A stretch of DNA of 64,000 nt, from contig JANCIK010000006.1 of the NCBI GenBank assembly GCA_028532985.1, positions 2,046,001 to 2,110,000 of the forward strand. The letters run 5' to 3'. The stretch comes from Stropharia rugosoannulata. Taxonomy: Eukaryota > Basidiomycota > Agaricomycetes > Agaricales > Strophariaceae. The translations under genes and the position numbers were made by a program. Below the pieces are notes generated by a model, which was not told the origin of the DNA, did no database searches, and was given only the letters and a program-made list of their open reading frames with translations. This document shows, piece after piece, positions 33,311 through 45,428 of the stretch. Every line of letters starts with the position of its first letter. Position 1 is the stretch's first letter.

Positions 33311-36300
33311 TTATGGTGATTGTATCTTGTTTATTGTGTTTGCCCGCAAGGAAGTATCCGCGAAGAGTGCCTGCACAAGCGCCACAAGTTCGTCGACCTG
33401 GAAATCCACCAGGGCTCCCTGTTCGAACAAGTAAGTAATATCAGCCAATGAGGCCTCCTGGATATTCTGTTAGCCACGTATCAGTAGCAATGAGAAAGGC
33501 GACAAACCAAAAGTTCCGAAAGGTACGAAAATTTCAACCAGCTTGGAACATATGCTACCACCAAAGAATGCTATGGATCGCACGATCAATAGCGTACAGT
33601 GTTAATAATGTTATCCTGCCTACCTGCATTGGATTTTCGCTGAAAAGGCCTTCTACGGCATTAATTATCCGACATAATTCACTCAGTCTGTGGGACTCGA
33701 CTTCTGGGATATCAGGCAAAGCTAGAATATCTCGGAGAATTCGGGAAAGAGCTGTCTCCGTCAACGACCCTATAACTGAGTAGTATTTCGACTTCGCCAT
33801 GATGCCCTTATCAAATATCATATTAGATATTGTCGATCCAGTTTGAAGGATAGTAGGACCATACCTTCAACCTGTGCGCTGCCCTCTTGATGGCCTTCAG
33901 CGTGTCGTTGACAGCCGTTTCACATTCGTCATAACGATCTTGATCGCCAGTATATGTAAACCCCTGAGCACCCTCGATGATCATCCTTTCGATTTCCATA
34001 CACTGGTTCTCCTGCATAGAATGCTAAGCATACATAAACATAAACAGATCGTATCCTTGACCTACCACGACGTCTTCGAACCAGCTGTCACCCAACACCT
34101 GCAAATGACGGCGACATTCAGTCAACTTTGCTTTAAGACTTGGTTGCCCGTATATCGTATCTTCAAGTCGTTGAACAGCAGATGTCATGTAGACGTAACT
34201 ATTGGAATATAGTACTGCCCGATCTGGTTGCTCAAGTTCCTTTGCAAACTTGACAGGATACAGAGCTTGATATAAATCCAGTATTGACGATGCTGTCTGT
34301 AATAGAACAGACCCAGGAGGTGAACTGCTGTTTTCTGCTCTGGAGTTGAATAAATTCGAAGCAAAGAAAAGTTTGCCCTCGTCAATAACAATTTCAACCA
34401 TCTTAAGAATACGCTTGGTTTGCTTAGGCACTTTATACACTTCCTGTATATTTTGAGATACTGTGACAGCGGACGGACGCTTGCCAGGGTTTAGTCGGCT
34501 TGATTTTGGAGGAGGATTGTGTTCACTTTTAATGGGAGAGGCCGGTGATACCAGTACTTGAGGCTCAAGAGGAAGAGATGGAGGAGTCTTCGAGGTGGAA
34601 TAATTATCATTAACATGTTTCTTGTTCTTGGAAGCTAATTTCTCAAGACGTGTAGCAGCTTTAGGAGAAACGACGCTCGCAACAGCTGAAGACTGGATAG
34701 AGGACTCTAAAAGTGCCTCGTCTTGAGGAGGATCTGCCCATGGGTCATCATCCCAAGATATGTTATCAGGTAAAATTTCCAACGACAAGCCCTCATCCTC
34801 CTTCCAACCCCAGGCATCTGCAGGATCTGGTTCTGTGCCGTTTGTGGCGCCTTCGAAATTGGACTCTAATTCGTTGGCCTCAGGCTGCATCTCCGGTTCG
34901 TCATCAAATCCCCAGTTGTCAGCTGGATTGTCAGCATCAATCAGCGATTCATATGCTTCGAGACCACAGTCGTCTTTTGACGCGTTGTCAGGTGTCGAAG
35001 CTGTGTCATCATCGAGGCCCCAACCCTCCGCAGTTTCATCTGTGACGTTAGTTGTTACAGGCTCTTCCAACCCCCATGCATCATCTTCAATATCTTCTTC
35101 CTGTATCTGGACAGGAACAACACTAGGGAGAGATGTTTCTGGGCCACCTTCCGTGAATGCGTCAAATGTATCGTTAATATCTTGAGAGTGTAGAACCTCT
35201 TCGCGTGCTTGCTCTAAGATTTCGATGCGTCTTCTTCTTTCATAATGTCCCGAGACACCGTCCGACCAGGCTTTGATTGAACCGTCAATCATGTCAGAGT
35301 CCAACAACTCCCTAATGTCTTTCTCTTCGAACGAAACAGCGTGTCTAACCAGTTTGAGGTATGGAGGTAGGAGCCCAAATGAAGAAGGCAGCGCAGGCAT
35401 CACGAGATTGTTTAGGACGCTTGTAGTCACAGGTTTGCTCAATGAACGCTTGAACTGTCTTTCTTCCTGTACGGGCAAGAGGGGGAACATATTTTTCGAG
35501 AGGAACGCAAGGATTATCGATATATTGTTTAGTCGGTTACTGAGGTCTTCGTTGTTCGGTGGGCCAGGTACGAGTGATAACCTTGCAGTATTGTCCAGGG
35601 AGGTGTCCACAGATACACTATATGGTTGCTTGAGAACGTGCTCCACGAAGTATGTTATCAAATCTCGTCGAACGGTGGCTAAATGCACCGATAGAGAAGT
35701 TGATGAAAGAGAGTGGAGGATTGAATATAGTTGTAGCATCGTTTCGGATTGACGCACTGAACAACTTTTCAGTGTAAAAAGATCCAGGTCTTTATTTGAA
35801 TAAGATTTACCACCGCACCTTTAATAGAAGAAAAAATTATTATTTCAGTAGGGGAGACAATTATGCTTCTTGAAAGGGCGTTGCTCAATTGGTCTTGGAT
35901 CCATGTTTTTGTTGTATTAAATTTGGTCTGAATAATAGTCAGATTAATTGAGTCGTAGATAGAAGCGAGATCACCTTCAAGTCTAAAACGACCCTTGTCT
36001 GTCCGAGAAAGGGGGGCATTGTGCCATGCAGCGCGTCAACTTCCCGACACGAAACAACGGCTTCAGGTAAGTAGCCTGACTCGGCGAGAGAAAGGACTGC
36101 CGTGTACGCCTTTTGATACTGGAGCAGAAACAAAAGGCCTTGGCAAGTAGCGGTTCTATTGCTTGTCTCTTGGGCTAAACTTGAGTGAGCTTGTAACGTC
36201 TTCGCTAAGGATTGGATAAGTCCACTCTAAGTTAAGAGAATTCAGCTAGGGAACAGTACTTTGATAATGGTACATACGTTTGAGTTGGATACCACGTCGT

Positions 36301-36636
36301 CTAAGTGATTTACCCGCGTTTCCAGAGAGTTGTACCCTTCCCTTATTGACTTGGAAGTTCCGAGCTGGTGTTCAAACGTAGGAAGGTCAGACTGAATGCG
36401 GTTATGTATGCGTTGCTGCCATTGAAAGAGTATATGAACAGAGAGTATAATTAAGATTAGATCCCTCAGCGCACCCGCGTTGCAAGGATTGATTCATCTA
36501 GCTCCTGAACCCAAGTGGAGGCCAGAGAAGCATTTAGAGTGTCCTTTGTAGCAGCATCGACTTTATACAAGATTTTCGAAGAAACGTCAACGGGTATTGC
36601 ACGTTTAGGAAGATAGTTCGGTACAGGAAATGCCAT
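33311..36636 (-). CDS. ZW10: ZW10/Dsl1-family vesicle tethering protein
   Basis: ZW10 proteins tether COPI vesicles at the ER (Dsl1/NRZ complex) and in animals also act at kinetochores. MAFPVPNYLPKRAIPVDVSS starts the protein, followed by SLASTWVQELDESILATR. Large exon 35757-34024 holds the helical core, a long acidic insertion with repeated DDAWGLEE and DNWGFDDE-type motifs, and a conserved block, VPKQTKRILKMVEIVIDEGK then SILDLYQALYPVKFAKELEQ and LGDSWFEDVV. C-terminal exons give YYSVIGSLTETALSRILRDI, ITYLFEQGALVDFQVDELVA and LVQALFADTSLRANTINKIQ. The ALFADT motif and overall length, about 980 residues, fit the family. The DxW repeats may bind coatomer, as acidic tryptophan motifs do in Dsl1. 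Confidence 0.82.
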
Positions 36637-36852
36637 GATGTGCTAAGCCAGTACAAACGAAAATGCGAAAAATGGGTACCAGTCCAAGGATGTTGCAAAG
36701 CGAGACGGTGACAGTCGTGTCAAGTACTTAAGTAGACCACGTACCACGTGGACGGGAAAGTGACGCACTACTTACACGCTTTGAGTTTGCGGATACTTGG
36801 ACACTGGCTGTGATTCAACAAGTCATTTTACATAAAATCCCGCCCTTTAATC
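36637..36852. promoter_or_regulatory. Divergent promoter ZW10 / EMC5
   Basis: 216 bases between outward start codons, including CCACGTGG-type E-box sequence near 36742-36751 (accaCGTGga). No TATA box is obvious. Confidence 0.4.
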
Positions 36853-37401
36853 ATGACGTTGGGACGTGTTTTTCTCTCTCTGGCAACTGTAGGTATATTT
36901 CATGGTATGTCGTTATGTTCTATTTCATCCACGAATACTCATTCAGCTCCAGCCGCATACTCTACATACGAGCGTGCGTGACCTATTGCCAGCGGATTTT
37001 ATCTTGTGCATTGAAAGCTTCCATGAATCTCTGCAGACTTATCATATCTTAAGGCTCTAGAGCGGCCAGAGGGTCCTATTCCTCAAGAGGTGAATGATTT
37101 TCATCCCTACGTGTAACCTATCTAAGTCATCTGCACCTGCCTCATAGATCGTTTTGGAAACTCTTTTCTCTTTATTATTGGGAATACTGGGTGCATGCTT
37201 GAACACGCCTGCTTTCAAAGAGATTACGTGGTCGAGCGAAATGAGAAGACAGTATGTGGTAACTACTTTCTCTTTCTTTCAGACTGTCTGACAATTGGAC
37301 TCAGCAAAATTGATGAAATGGATTCAAGGCTGGGCTTCGGGAACTACACCAATCGGGGGAAACAGATATTGTCCTACACAAGTCTCAAAAAGGCACAGTA
37401 G
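36853..37401 (+). CDS. EMC5: ER membrane protein complex subunit 5 (MMgT family)
   Basis: Membrane subunit of the EMC, which inserts tail-anchored and polytopic proteins into the ER. Five small exons (36853-36892, 36947-36973, 37037-37089, 37148-37251, 37307-37401) join in frame. MTLGRVFLSLATVAPAAYST is followed by YEHLSYLKALERPEGPIPQE, then IVLETLFSLLLGILGACLNT (second membrane span), PAFKEITWSSEMRRHKIDEM and DSRLGFGNYTNRGKQIL. RPEGPxP and the ITWxSEM...IDEMDSRxGF...NRG block are hallmarks of fungal EMC5. The total of 319 bases is one short of divisible by three, so one exon limit here may be off by a base although the protein reads cleanly. Confidence 0.82.
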
Positions 37402-38205
37402 CACTTCTTAATGCTCATGTCTTTCGATACTTGTGTGAAGCCCCCTCATTATCTGTTCGCGACTTCTAACGGCGCTTAACAACAGAACATCCCAGCTTGT
37501 CAAGTCAGGTCAAGTTATCCCCTTTTCTACTTCTACGATTTGTAACTTGTCATTTGGAATCGAGTTGTGGAATTTGCCACTATATCAATTCTTGTCACTT
37601 TCGGAGGATACAAGAAGGTAATAGAAGTCGTAAAGAAGCCCCTCAATTACATAGATCGAAGCTATTCGGCAATAATATTTACTCGCGAGTAAGTATTAGG
37701 GTCAACGGCATTGCGCAGGGCTGGCTACGGGAAATAAGTAAAAGGAAGTTAAGAAAAATGTGTTCAGAGTAGTGTTCAAAGTAGACAGCTTTGAACGCAA
37801 GGGCAGGTTGCGTCGCTGTCTATTTCTACGTATGTAGGGCAACTTGGCAAGGTGGCTTGAAAGTTGAGTAAGAGTGGGCATAAGTCGAACATCGAAGTCA
37901 AGTCGAAGTACAATATTGGGTGGTCTGCGTCCCGACTCTCCGACTGGCCGCAATACTTGTTGCTTTACGGCTATGTATGTATATATAAATAAGTATTAAC
38001 TGTGAGAGTCTTCAAAAGCAGTGCAGCTGTCGTCGAGTTTGCAGCGTTGCTGTCAGTTTTGGACGGCGTCGTACGGGAACGTGTCTGCTGCCAGTTATTG
38101 CAAGCGTGGTGTTGCGGAAGCCTTTTCTCTCTTAACTTGCTCTACCTCGCTGGACCTTAACAGTGCTTAACACGGCTTTGATTGCGAACCGACCTTTGAT
38201 TCGCC
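37402..38205. other. Intergenic, about 800 bases
   Basis: 3' flank of EMC5 and promoter of the zinc transporter. A short plus-strand open frame (37497-37772) lacks an ATG and has no recognised features. AT-rich near 37975-38000 (repeated TATA). No gene supported. Confidence 0.4.
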
Positions 38206-40214
38206 ATGAAGAATACCACAAAGATAGGGGTTGTTCTGGCCATTAGTGTTGCCTTCTTTGGAGCGGAAATAGCAGGTATTTGCACAGTTAGCATTCGCCA
38301 TCTGACTTTTGACACTCGTCGTCAACGATGGTCATTGTATTAACTTTGCTGACCACACATATAAACTTTAGTTGGCTTCAAGACGAAGAGTATTGCTCTT
38401 ATTGCCGATGCAGTTCGTCATCGTTCATTCATTTCCTGCCGCATTGATCTCTGCTCACTCAGTCATCGGTGCTATGCAGTTCCATTATCTCAATGTAAGC
38501 ACAGGCTCTATAATGACGGGGCTTTACATCATCCGTTACACTTATATTAACGTTTTCCTATTATAATAGGATATTGTGGCATAGTAATATCATTCATTCA
38601 TCTAGCAACTCATAGATCATTACTAAAATTTTCTTCTATACAGTGCAATTGCGTTTACTGCGGCATATGTTTGTGTTTTTCTCATGACTATCGGATGTTG
38701 CTTTATTGACGTCCAATCCGTATGTTTTAATGTCAACAGCTACAGGAGCGTGGACAACATGTGAGTTACCTTGCGGCTAAGCACATACATCTCCGTGTTC
38801 ATAAATGACATCGCGGCGCCGCATAGACACATAGCTTTACCTACGCATTTCATCGAGCTGAACTTGTCGGTGAGTTGCTAGAATTCTAATATGCTATTCA
38901 GGAATCAGGTGATGTTCATGCTCCTTCAGGAGCTTTTTTCAATGGCGTATTCTTGTTGGCGTTGGCACTATCGATCTTTTTGCAATCAATCGAACGTTTT
39001 ATACACGTCGAGGAGGTCAACTCACCTAAACTAGTTCTTGTAATTGGTTCGCTTGGTCTTCTGCTTAATATAACCAGTGCTCTTGTAGTACACGGTCAGT
39101 CCACCAATTCATTTGTCATAATCATAGTCAACTCAATTCTCGTTCAACTTTACAGACCATCACGGACATAGTCACGGCCATGGGCACTCCCATGGATCTA
39201 CGAATTATGAACTAGACCCCATCGAAATGACAGCCAATCCCCAAAGGGACCTCATTGTGAGTCTTCACCGCCGGTCACGCTCAAACGCCTATGAATTAAC
39301 TATACTCCTATACTCTCAGCACGCCAACCATAATCATACAGTGGACCCACCGATCGCCATAGCGCAGCACAACCTTGGTCTCATGGGCGTCCTAATTCAC
39401 CTTTTGGGGGATGCAATGAATAGTGCGTTGAAGTCGGACTTCTAGCACAATAGTAATAACACCTTTTTCAACCCTAGATATTGGGGTCATTGTAGCCGCA
39501 GTAATATTTCTAAAACTCGAGTCCCCCAAACGCTTCTACGCAGACCCAGCAGTCTCACTCGCCATTAGCCTGGTTATTTTTGCGAGTGCAATTCCCATGA
39601 GTGCGTTATCCGGCTTTGCAGAAAACATTCTCTGACCAGCAATCACATATACAGCTTTGAAGTCGGGGAGGATCTTACTTGAGGCTTCGCCTATTCACCT
39701 TGACCTAGCAAAAGTGAAAGAAGACCTGCTGACGGTATGTTATTACGCCCCACTCGGTGTCCGCTTGTTATTCATTCGCCGGTTCTTCGCTACCAAAGAT
39801 ACCCAATGTCCTCTCGGTCCACGATCTTCACGTCTGGCACCTGTCGCAATCGTGAGTTCCTCCTTCAGTGTAGTGACAGGGAAGCAGAAGCCTTCGCGAA
39901 AAAAGGGCATTACTTGAACTGTATGCTGACGGTTCCGTAGTGATATTTTGGGCTCTCTCCATGTTTGCGTTCCTCAGGGAACGACAATGGAAGAATGGGA
40001 AACTACCGAACGAATGTTGCAACATTGTTTTGGGGAATATGGGATCAACCACGTTACGATCTCGCCAGAAATATACCGCGACTATCAGACAATGAGCACT
40101 CATTCGGCCGACGAAGTCAAAGGCGGTTGTAGGCTTCCCTCCCAAGATGACTTTGGTTGTGCAGTCAGCGAATTGAAGAAACGCAAAGCTAATAGAGCTG
40201 TATCGAGTGCTTGA
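38206..40214 (+). CDS. ZRC1: Vacuolar zinc transporter, cation diffusion facilitator (ZRC1/COT1-like)
   Basis: Proton-coupled exporter that sequesters zinc (cadmium or cobalt in relatives) in the vacuole or ER. About nine introns. Exon 1 (38206-38275) encodes MKNTTKIGVVLAISVAFFGA; exon 2 VGFKTKSIALIADA; micro-exons 38480-38494 and 38570-38583 encode FHYLN and DIVAY, giving the TM2 zinc site HxxxD. Then FTYAFHRAELVGAFFNGVFL, a His-rich loop (HHGHSHGHGHSHGS and HANHNH), GLMGVLIHLLGDAMNDIGVI with the TM5 HxxxD site, and IPNVLSVHDLHVWHLSQS plus GSLHVCVPQGTTMEEWE, the cytosolic domain. Six membrane segments and both metal sites are present, so it should be active. Regulation by zinc is plausible but not visible. 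Confidence 0.9.
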
Positions 40215-42587
40215 GTAACATTGTCATCTAACTAAAATAATAGGACACTTTTATGTAATGGCTATAAACAGTATGTTCTATTTGCATGCAATACTACTAC
40301 TATGGACCAAGTCAAAGCAACTCTATATATATTTCGAGTGTCTGATATTTGGGAATGATATTGTTGTGATGACTAGTTTCATCAGTGATTTTCAGGAGTA
40401 CCAGCCTGATTGATGAGGTTGAGTCAAGGTTGAGTTTTGGGGGGGTTGGAAATGGAAATGGAGAGGAATCGACAAAGCCATACGTAGTCGGACTCTTCCA
40501 ATCATGTTGTTGCGAACATAGTGAGCATCGAAGAAGACGTCATGCTTTCGGTCGGGCGACAATGGAAAAATATTTTGTTTGAAGCATATGGATGTACCAT
40601 ATTCTATTGTGGGAGAAATCTTGCAGCTCTCCTTAACGGGTACCGTGGGTCCACATGCAAGACTGCGCTTGGGACTATCAAGGTCCAAACAACCGTTGCC
40701 TACTTCGTATCATTCTGAAGAAAAGAATCTGCCTGCTTTCAAGGATACGATATTGTGCACGTCCCTGCGAGGCGTATATAATATGCAATGACCCAACTAC
40801 CGCGTACTCCAGGATATGCTGTAACAGGAGGCTTCTATTTGAGGTGCTTCCGTAGGTATCGCTCAGCTGCAATGTGCCTATACACCTAGTCTGAACAAAA
40901 GGGACCTATGGGGTAATGGTCACGCTACAAAATGCCCCGAAGAGCAGCAGAGTTACGATCTCTGATAACGTCTACCAGGATACACCCTCGAGAGAAGTTA
41001 ACAAAAGTTGTTGGGAATGGAGACGCAAAAACTTGAGGGAGTCGATCACCTGAGAAAGGGATAGTAGGAAGGGGTCTCTCTTGTACTTCCTGGGCATGCA
41101 GCCTGCAGTGATATGGAATTAGTTCAATAGTTACGGCGAGAGATAGCTATCCATACGATGGCGACATACACACGAGACCTATACCCCCCCTACGTGACCG
41201 CCTGGACGGTTCATTCTGGATAACAGGTATGGATGACGGGTTGATTCAAACCACCGATAAGAGATTCAATGTAGGTCCCAGCCATCAATCCGATTGCAGC
41301 ACGCTAAGATACTTGGGAATCAGACCTACCCTGACTCGTTACTCAGGGCGCGTTTGCATAAGACTATGTACAAACAACAGCAAAAAATTTCTTTTGGGCC
41401 CCGCAGAAATGATTCGAGACCCTTTTGACGTGAAATTAACAGCACCTTGAGCCAGAATCATGGGAGAGCCACAGCACCACGTCGGAGATATTCTGCATCG
41501 AGAGATGTAATGTGTAATGTGAGCCTGAGTAAGGGGCAATGGAGTGCACCGATAGAAAATAGTTGGTATAAAATTGAGGTTTAATGAGAATCAATGCCAG
41601 CGGAGTTCAGAGGCTGTGGTATAAAAAGGGCGAACTGCATACAAGCGAGGAGCGCAGCAGGCAAGCAGCAGGTTGAACATTTTTGGCTGGCCACGAGGCA
41701 GAAAAGACTGGGTCTGACGAGCAACGTGTTTGATCACGAGTTGCGGATGGAAATTGTTGAGCTCAAAAGTTGTGCCGGAACGGACAGAAATTGGCCGCGA
41801 AAAGCTGCGGCAAGTACATAGGGTGATTGGCATAGAAGTCCTGCAACTTGAGCCTATGGGCCCTACCGGATGAAGGAGAATGGAGAGCCCGACACGCTAG
41901 TAGAAAATGCGTGTAGCTAATGCGCCTTCTTTGCGTTCATCATTGTGAGGATTTAACGTCACCGTTAATGATGACATTGAGCTTAATATCCTAAACAACC
42001 CAGTAACGTGTTAGTAATCGTGAGCAGCAAACCAAAAATCCGGAAGATGCGGGTTATGTTTACGCTGAAATTTTTTTAGCGCTACAGCTCAATTTAGTCA
42101 GCCGTATTAAAGAGGGAAATGGAGGAAGGATCGGATTCTCGGAATATATTTTCATATTCGCACATAGTTTGGTTTGGCTTGGCCTCGAAGATATGAGCAG
42201 GTTGATGGGGCGGGTGATGGTCGCTGCAAGCAGGGATAGTCGATGACCGTGAGCGACGAGACTCGACAAGGGCCGGCAGAGGGGCTACGCGTACGGATGG
42301 ATGTCATTAGAGAGCCAAACAATAAAAGTGAAAGTAAGCAGAGAAAATTGGCTATTATCGGTGCATGTTGGTGCGGAGCGGCTGGTGCAACGAGGCAAGA
42401 GACAAGAGTCGGATATGAGCTCTGAACAAGACCGACTCGGCCAAAGCACAGCAAAAAGGACAGCCAATGACACGTGACCGGTTCACCGGGTACCTCCACT
42501 CGGTATCATCGAGATTCAACGAGATCCACAAAGGCAATGCCCTTCGCCTCTTCCATGGCCTCCACCGAGATCCAAGTCCCGAGTCAC
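40215..42587. other. Gene-poor stretch of about 2.4 kb
   Basis: The longest interval without a supported gene. Many short overlapping open frames occur on both strands, but none joins through GT-AG introns into a recognisable protein, and none has a family motif. I see no terminal repeats, tRNA B-box or transposase-like motif. It may be untranslated sequence, a decayed element or long-noncoding DNA; the right end is the promoter of the zinc-cluster gene. Confidence 0.4.
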
Positions 42588-42594
42588 TATAAAA
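42588..42594 (+). promoter_or_regulatory. TATA box of the zinc-cluster regulator
   Basis: TATAAAA lies 88 bases before the ATG at 42676. The spacing leaves a short pyrimidine-rich leader. Confidence 0.5.
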
Positions 42595-42675
42595 TGCACT
42601 CCTTTTTTTCACCAGCCTTGCATTTGATCCGTCAAGGTCTCAGCGCCGTGGTCTGTCTTTGCAGTTCTGCTCTCT

Positions 42676-44904
42676 ATGATTTCAGACACTCCCAAGGCTT
42701 CAAAGTCCAGCAAGGGCCTGAGGCCCCTTAAACGCGGAAAAGCATGCATGAGCTGCAGGTACGGCTTTGCTTCTCCGTCATTTTCTTTCTGACATTCACA
42801 CGCATAGATTTCTGAAAATAGTGCGGCGCGACCTACTTTACGGTTACGAACTCATTTGCTGATTATTTCAGTAGAAATGCGATGGCGTCAAGCCTGTCTG
42901 CGGGCCTTGTCAGATGCACCCGAGGGACGATGAGTGCGAATACGCGGATGGACCAGGAAGGTCGAGGACGAAGGTGCTGGAGGATACTGTTTTACGACTG
43001 GAGGCGCGTCTCCTTGAGCTAGAAAATCCGGAGAGTTCGACGCCTTCAGTCATGCTACATGATCCATATCATCATCTCAATATTCAACGACTATCCAAAT
43101 CCCCTCCGCTTCATGCTCCAGAATCTCCCCGTGTCTTCGCCCCCCTTTCGCCTTTCTCTCCGACATCGACAACGTCGAGTCTCCCTTCTGGTAGGCGCCG
43201 GGACACACTTGCCCCACTGGAACCGAGTACTGAATTATCAGGATCGAGCGGATCCTCCACGTCGCCCTTGCGGTTTTCAGTACCCATACCCTACCTTGGC
43301 CTGGAGGTACGGTTCCCATTTCATTTTCTGTTCTTGCACTTATCCTGGTTAGGAGCCGACATTGAGTACTTTGCAGACATCGTGCGTCACATATTTTTCA
43401 ACTTGTCTTCCATCTCACAATATCTTCTACAGTCTTGACTCTTTTTTCCCTCATTCACGCCAATTTGGATTTTTTTTACACATTCCTACATTGCGTCAAT
43501 CTACTCTTCTCGCGTTCCCACTAGGCCACCCATCGCGTCCTACTCCCGGGCTTGTCAGCGTCATCCACCTACTCGGGACTCATTTTTCACAGCCCGAGGC
43601 TCTGAACAACCATGAATCTTACTTGTTGACGCGAGCGGCAAAAAATGTCGCTGTGGATTCCCTTGGAACCCACCCCAATAAACTCATACAAACCCTTCAG
43701 GCACATGTTCTTCTTGCTTATTACTTTTTGCGCACTGGTTCTTTGCTCGAGGCTAAGTGTCGTACTGGAACAGCCGTGTCTATGGCACTTGGAGTCGGCC
43801 TTCACAAACTCCGTTCTACAAATATGACCGCGCCATCTACTTTGAGTCTTGTCCAAGATCAGCCTTACACTTTACCACCAGCTGAAACCACTGTGCAAGA
43901 AGCCGAACGCATAAATGGCTTCTGGGCGGTCCTTTCTCTCCATAAATTCATTACGGTAGCATTAGAGTCTCCGTCGCAGGTCTGTGGGGCTCTGGAAGCA
44001 CCCGGGATGCAGATAGATACTCCTTGGCCCTTCGATATGGATAAGTTTGAAGAGGTATGTGTTCCTTTCGTGTTACAGTATTTTGCAGTCTGCTCAAGTC
44101 GTCGAAATAGAATACGCTTCGGGCGGATTTGACAGGCAACTCGACAGTCCGCGCCTTTTTGAACGGTTATCCTGGAGAAGCCGATTCTTTCACCACATTG
44201 ACTACCAAGGCAGCCATCCTCTTCCACCGTGCCGCGCACCTAACAGGCCAATGGTCACCCAGTGAGCCATCTCCCCCTGGAAATGTGCCTGTTCTTTGAC
44301 TAACCAATCACACAGCCATGAGTCCCCGAGATCAAACGGCATATGACGCAGCGGCGAAGTCCATTAGCGCTCTGATTGAATCTTTCCGAGCCAAGTTGGC
44401 TCCTATCTCTGCATTTAACTCTCACCACCCAGACATACGTAATGTCCTCCTTACACATGCCTTGGTTGATGCCGCGTCCATAAAGTTGCATTGGATCTTC
44501 GCATACGCCTACAGCGCTTCGAAGCAGATCTGTTTAAGGGCCGCAAGGAATCTGGTCAACTACGGCGATCTTAATTTGGCGGAAGTTGGACATATGAATC
44601 CTATCATAGGCGTAAGTCTGACATTTGATACATATCGTCGTTCCTACATTAATGAATTGTACAGAATCTCTGGATGACTGCTTGTTTAGTATTCATAGAT
44701 GAAATATCCCGTACGCGCCAGTTGAAATCCACTTGGCATGATGCAACAGCAGTGGAGGACGAGTTGATGGAGAGTTACAGGAATGGATTAAAAGCCTTAA
44801 GTCTATTTTCCCAAGATAGTCTCTTGATGCGTGCGTGGACCATTCGCCTCCAGTCCTTGTTTACTGAACCCGTAAATGATAACCACGAACAGGCTACCAA
44901 CTGA
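42676..44904 (+). CDS. Zn(II)2Cys6 fungal transcription factor
   Basis: Sequence-specific nuclear regulator. A basic start (KSSKGLRPLKRGKACMSC) joins by two introns to RFLKIKCDGVKPVCGPCQMH, completing the binuclear zinc cluster CxxCx6C...CxxC; a further cysteine lies in DECEYADGPG. A coiled segment, LEDTVLRLEARLLELEN, serves as linker and dimer helix. After a Ser/Pro region comes the fungal-specific regulatory domain: FGFFLHIPTLRQSTLLAF, HVLLAYYFLRTGSLLEAKCR, TAVSMALGVGLHKLRS, AERINGFWAVLSLHKFITVA and, in a later exon, TKAAILFHRAAHLTGQWSP. Last exon ends HEQATN. Introns are numerous and some limits are uncertain. No adjacent metabolic cluster indicates its target. Confidence 0.85.
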
Positions 44905-45428
44905 CCAAAGTTCAAGAAGCGTTTGAAGCGATATGACTACTGTTCGATATATCAAGCATGCTGGTTTTGTTTTCGTTTTATTTTAGCGTTCTAGATGCTA
45001 CTTGTTCATTTTACCCTGCATCATCATCATACCCGGACTTGCGCACATACCTACCTTGCTGCTTCCATCAACACTTCTTGGATTTCTCACCATTCGTATA
45101 TCACCAGTAAGATACTTTTCAAGCAACCAACATCCACCCATCCAATCCTGTTTAGCATCGGACTCTTGCGCCGTCATCTACCAGACATTTTACGACTTTG
45201 TTCCTCTTGTCCCTTTTGCATCGTTTACTTGCATTGATTTAACAGTTATGCTATGTGTATACCAGACACATGTGTATAACTGTACTGTAGCTGTAGAGAC
45301 CAAAATTGTAGCCTTTAATATTTATCCCACCTCTTGTATTATCTAGCTATCCCTCTTCCACTAACAAACGAGATCCGAATAGAATGGTTCATTTGTGTGG
45401 TTTTTTTTAACAGAGTGCATTGATAAGA
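44905..45428. other. Convergent 3' flanks, about 520 bases
   Basis: Untranslated ends of the zinc-cluster gene and RFC3, AT-rich. Open frames at 44995-45346 overlap each other and show no domain. Confidence 0.45.
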
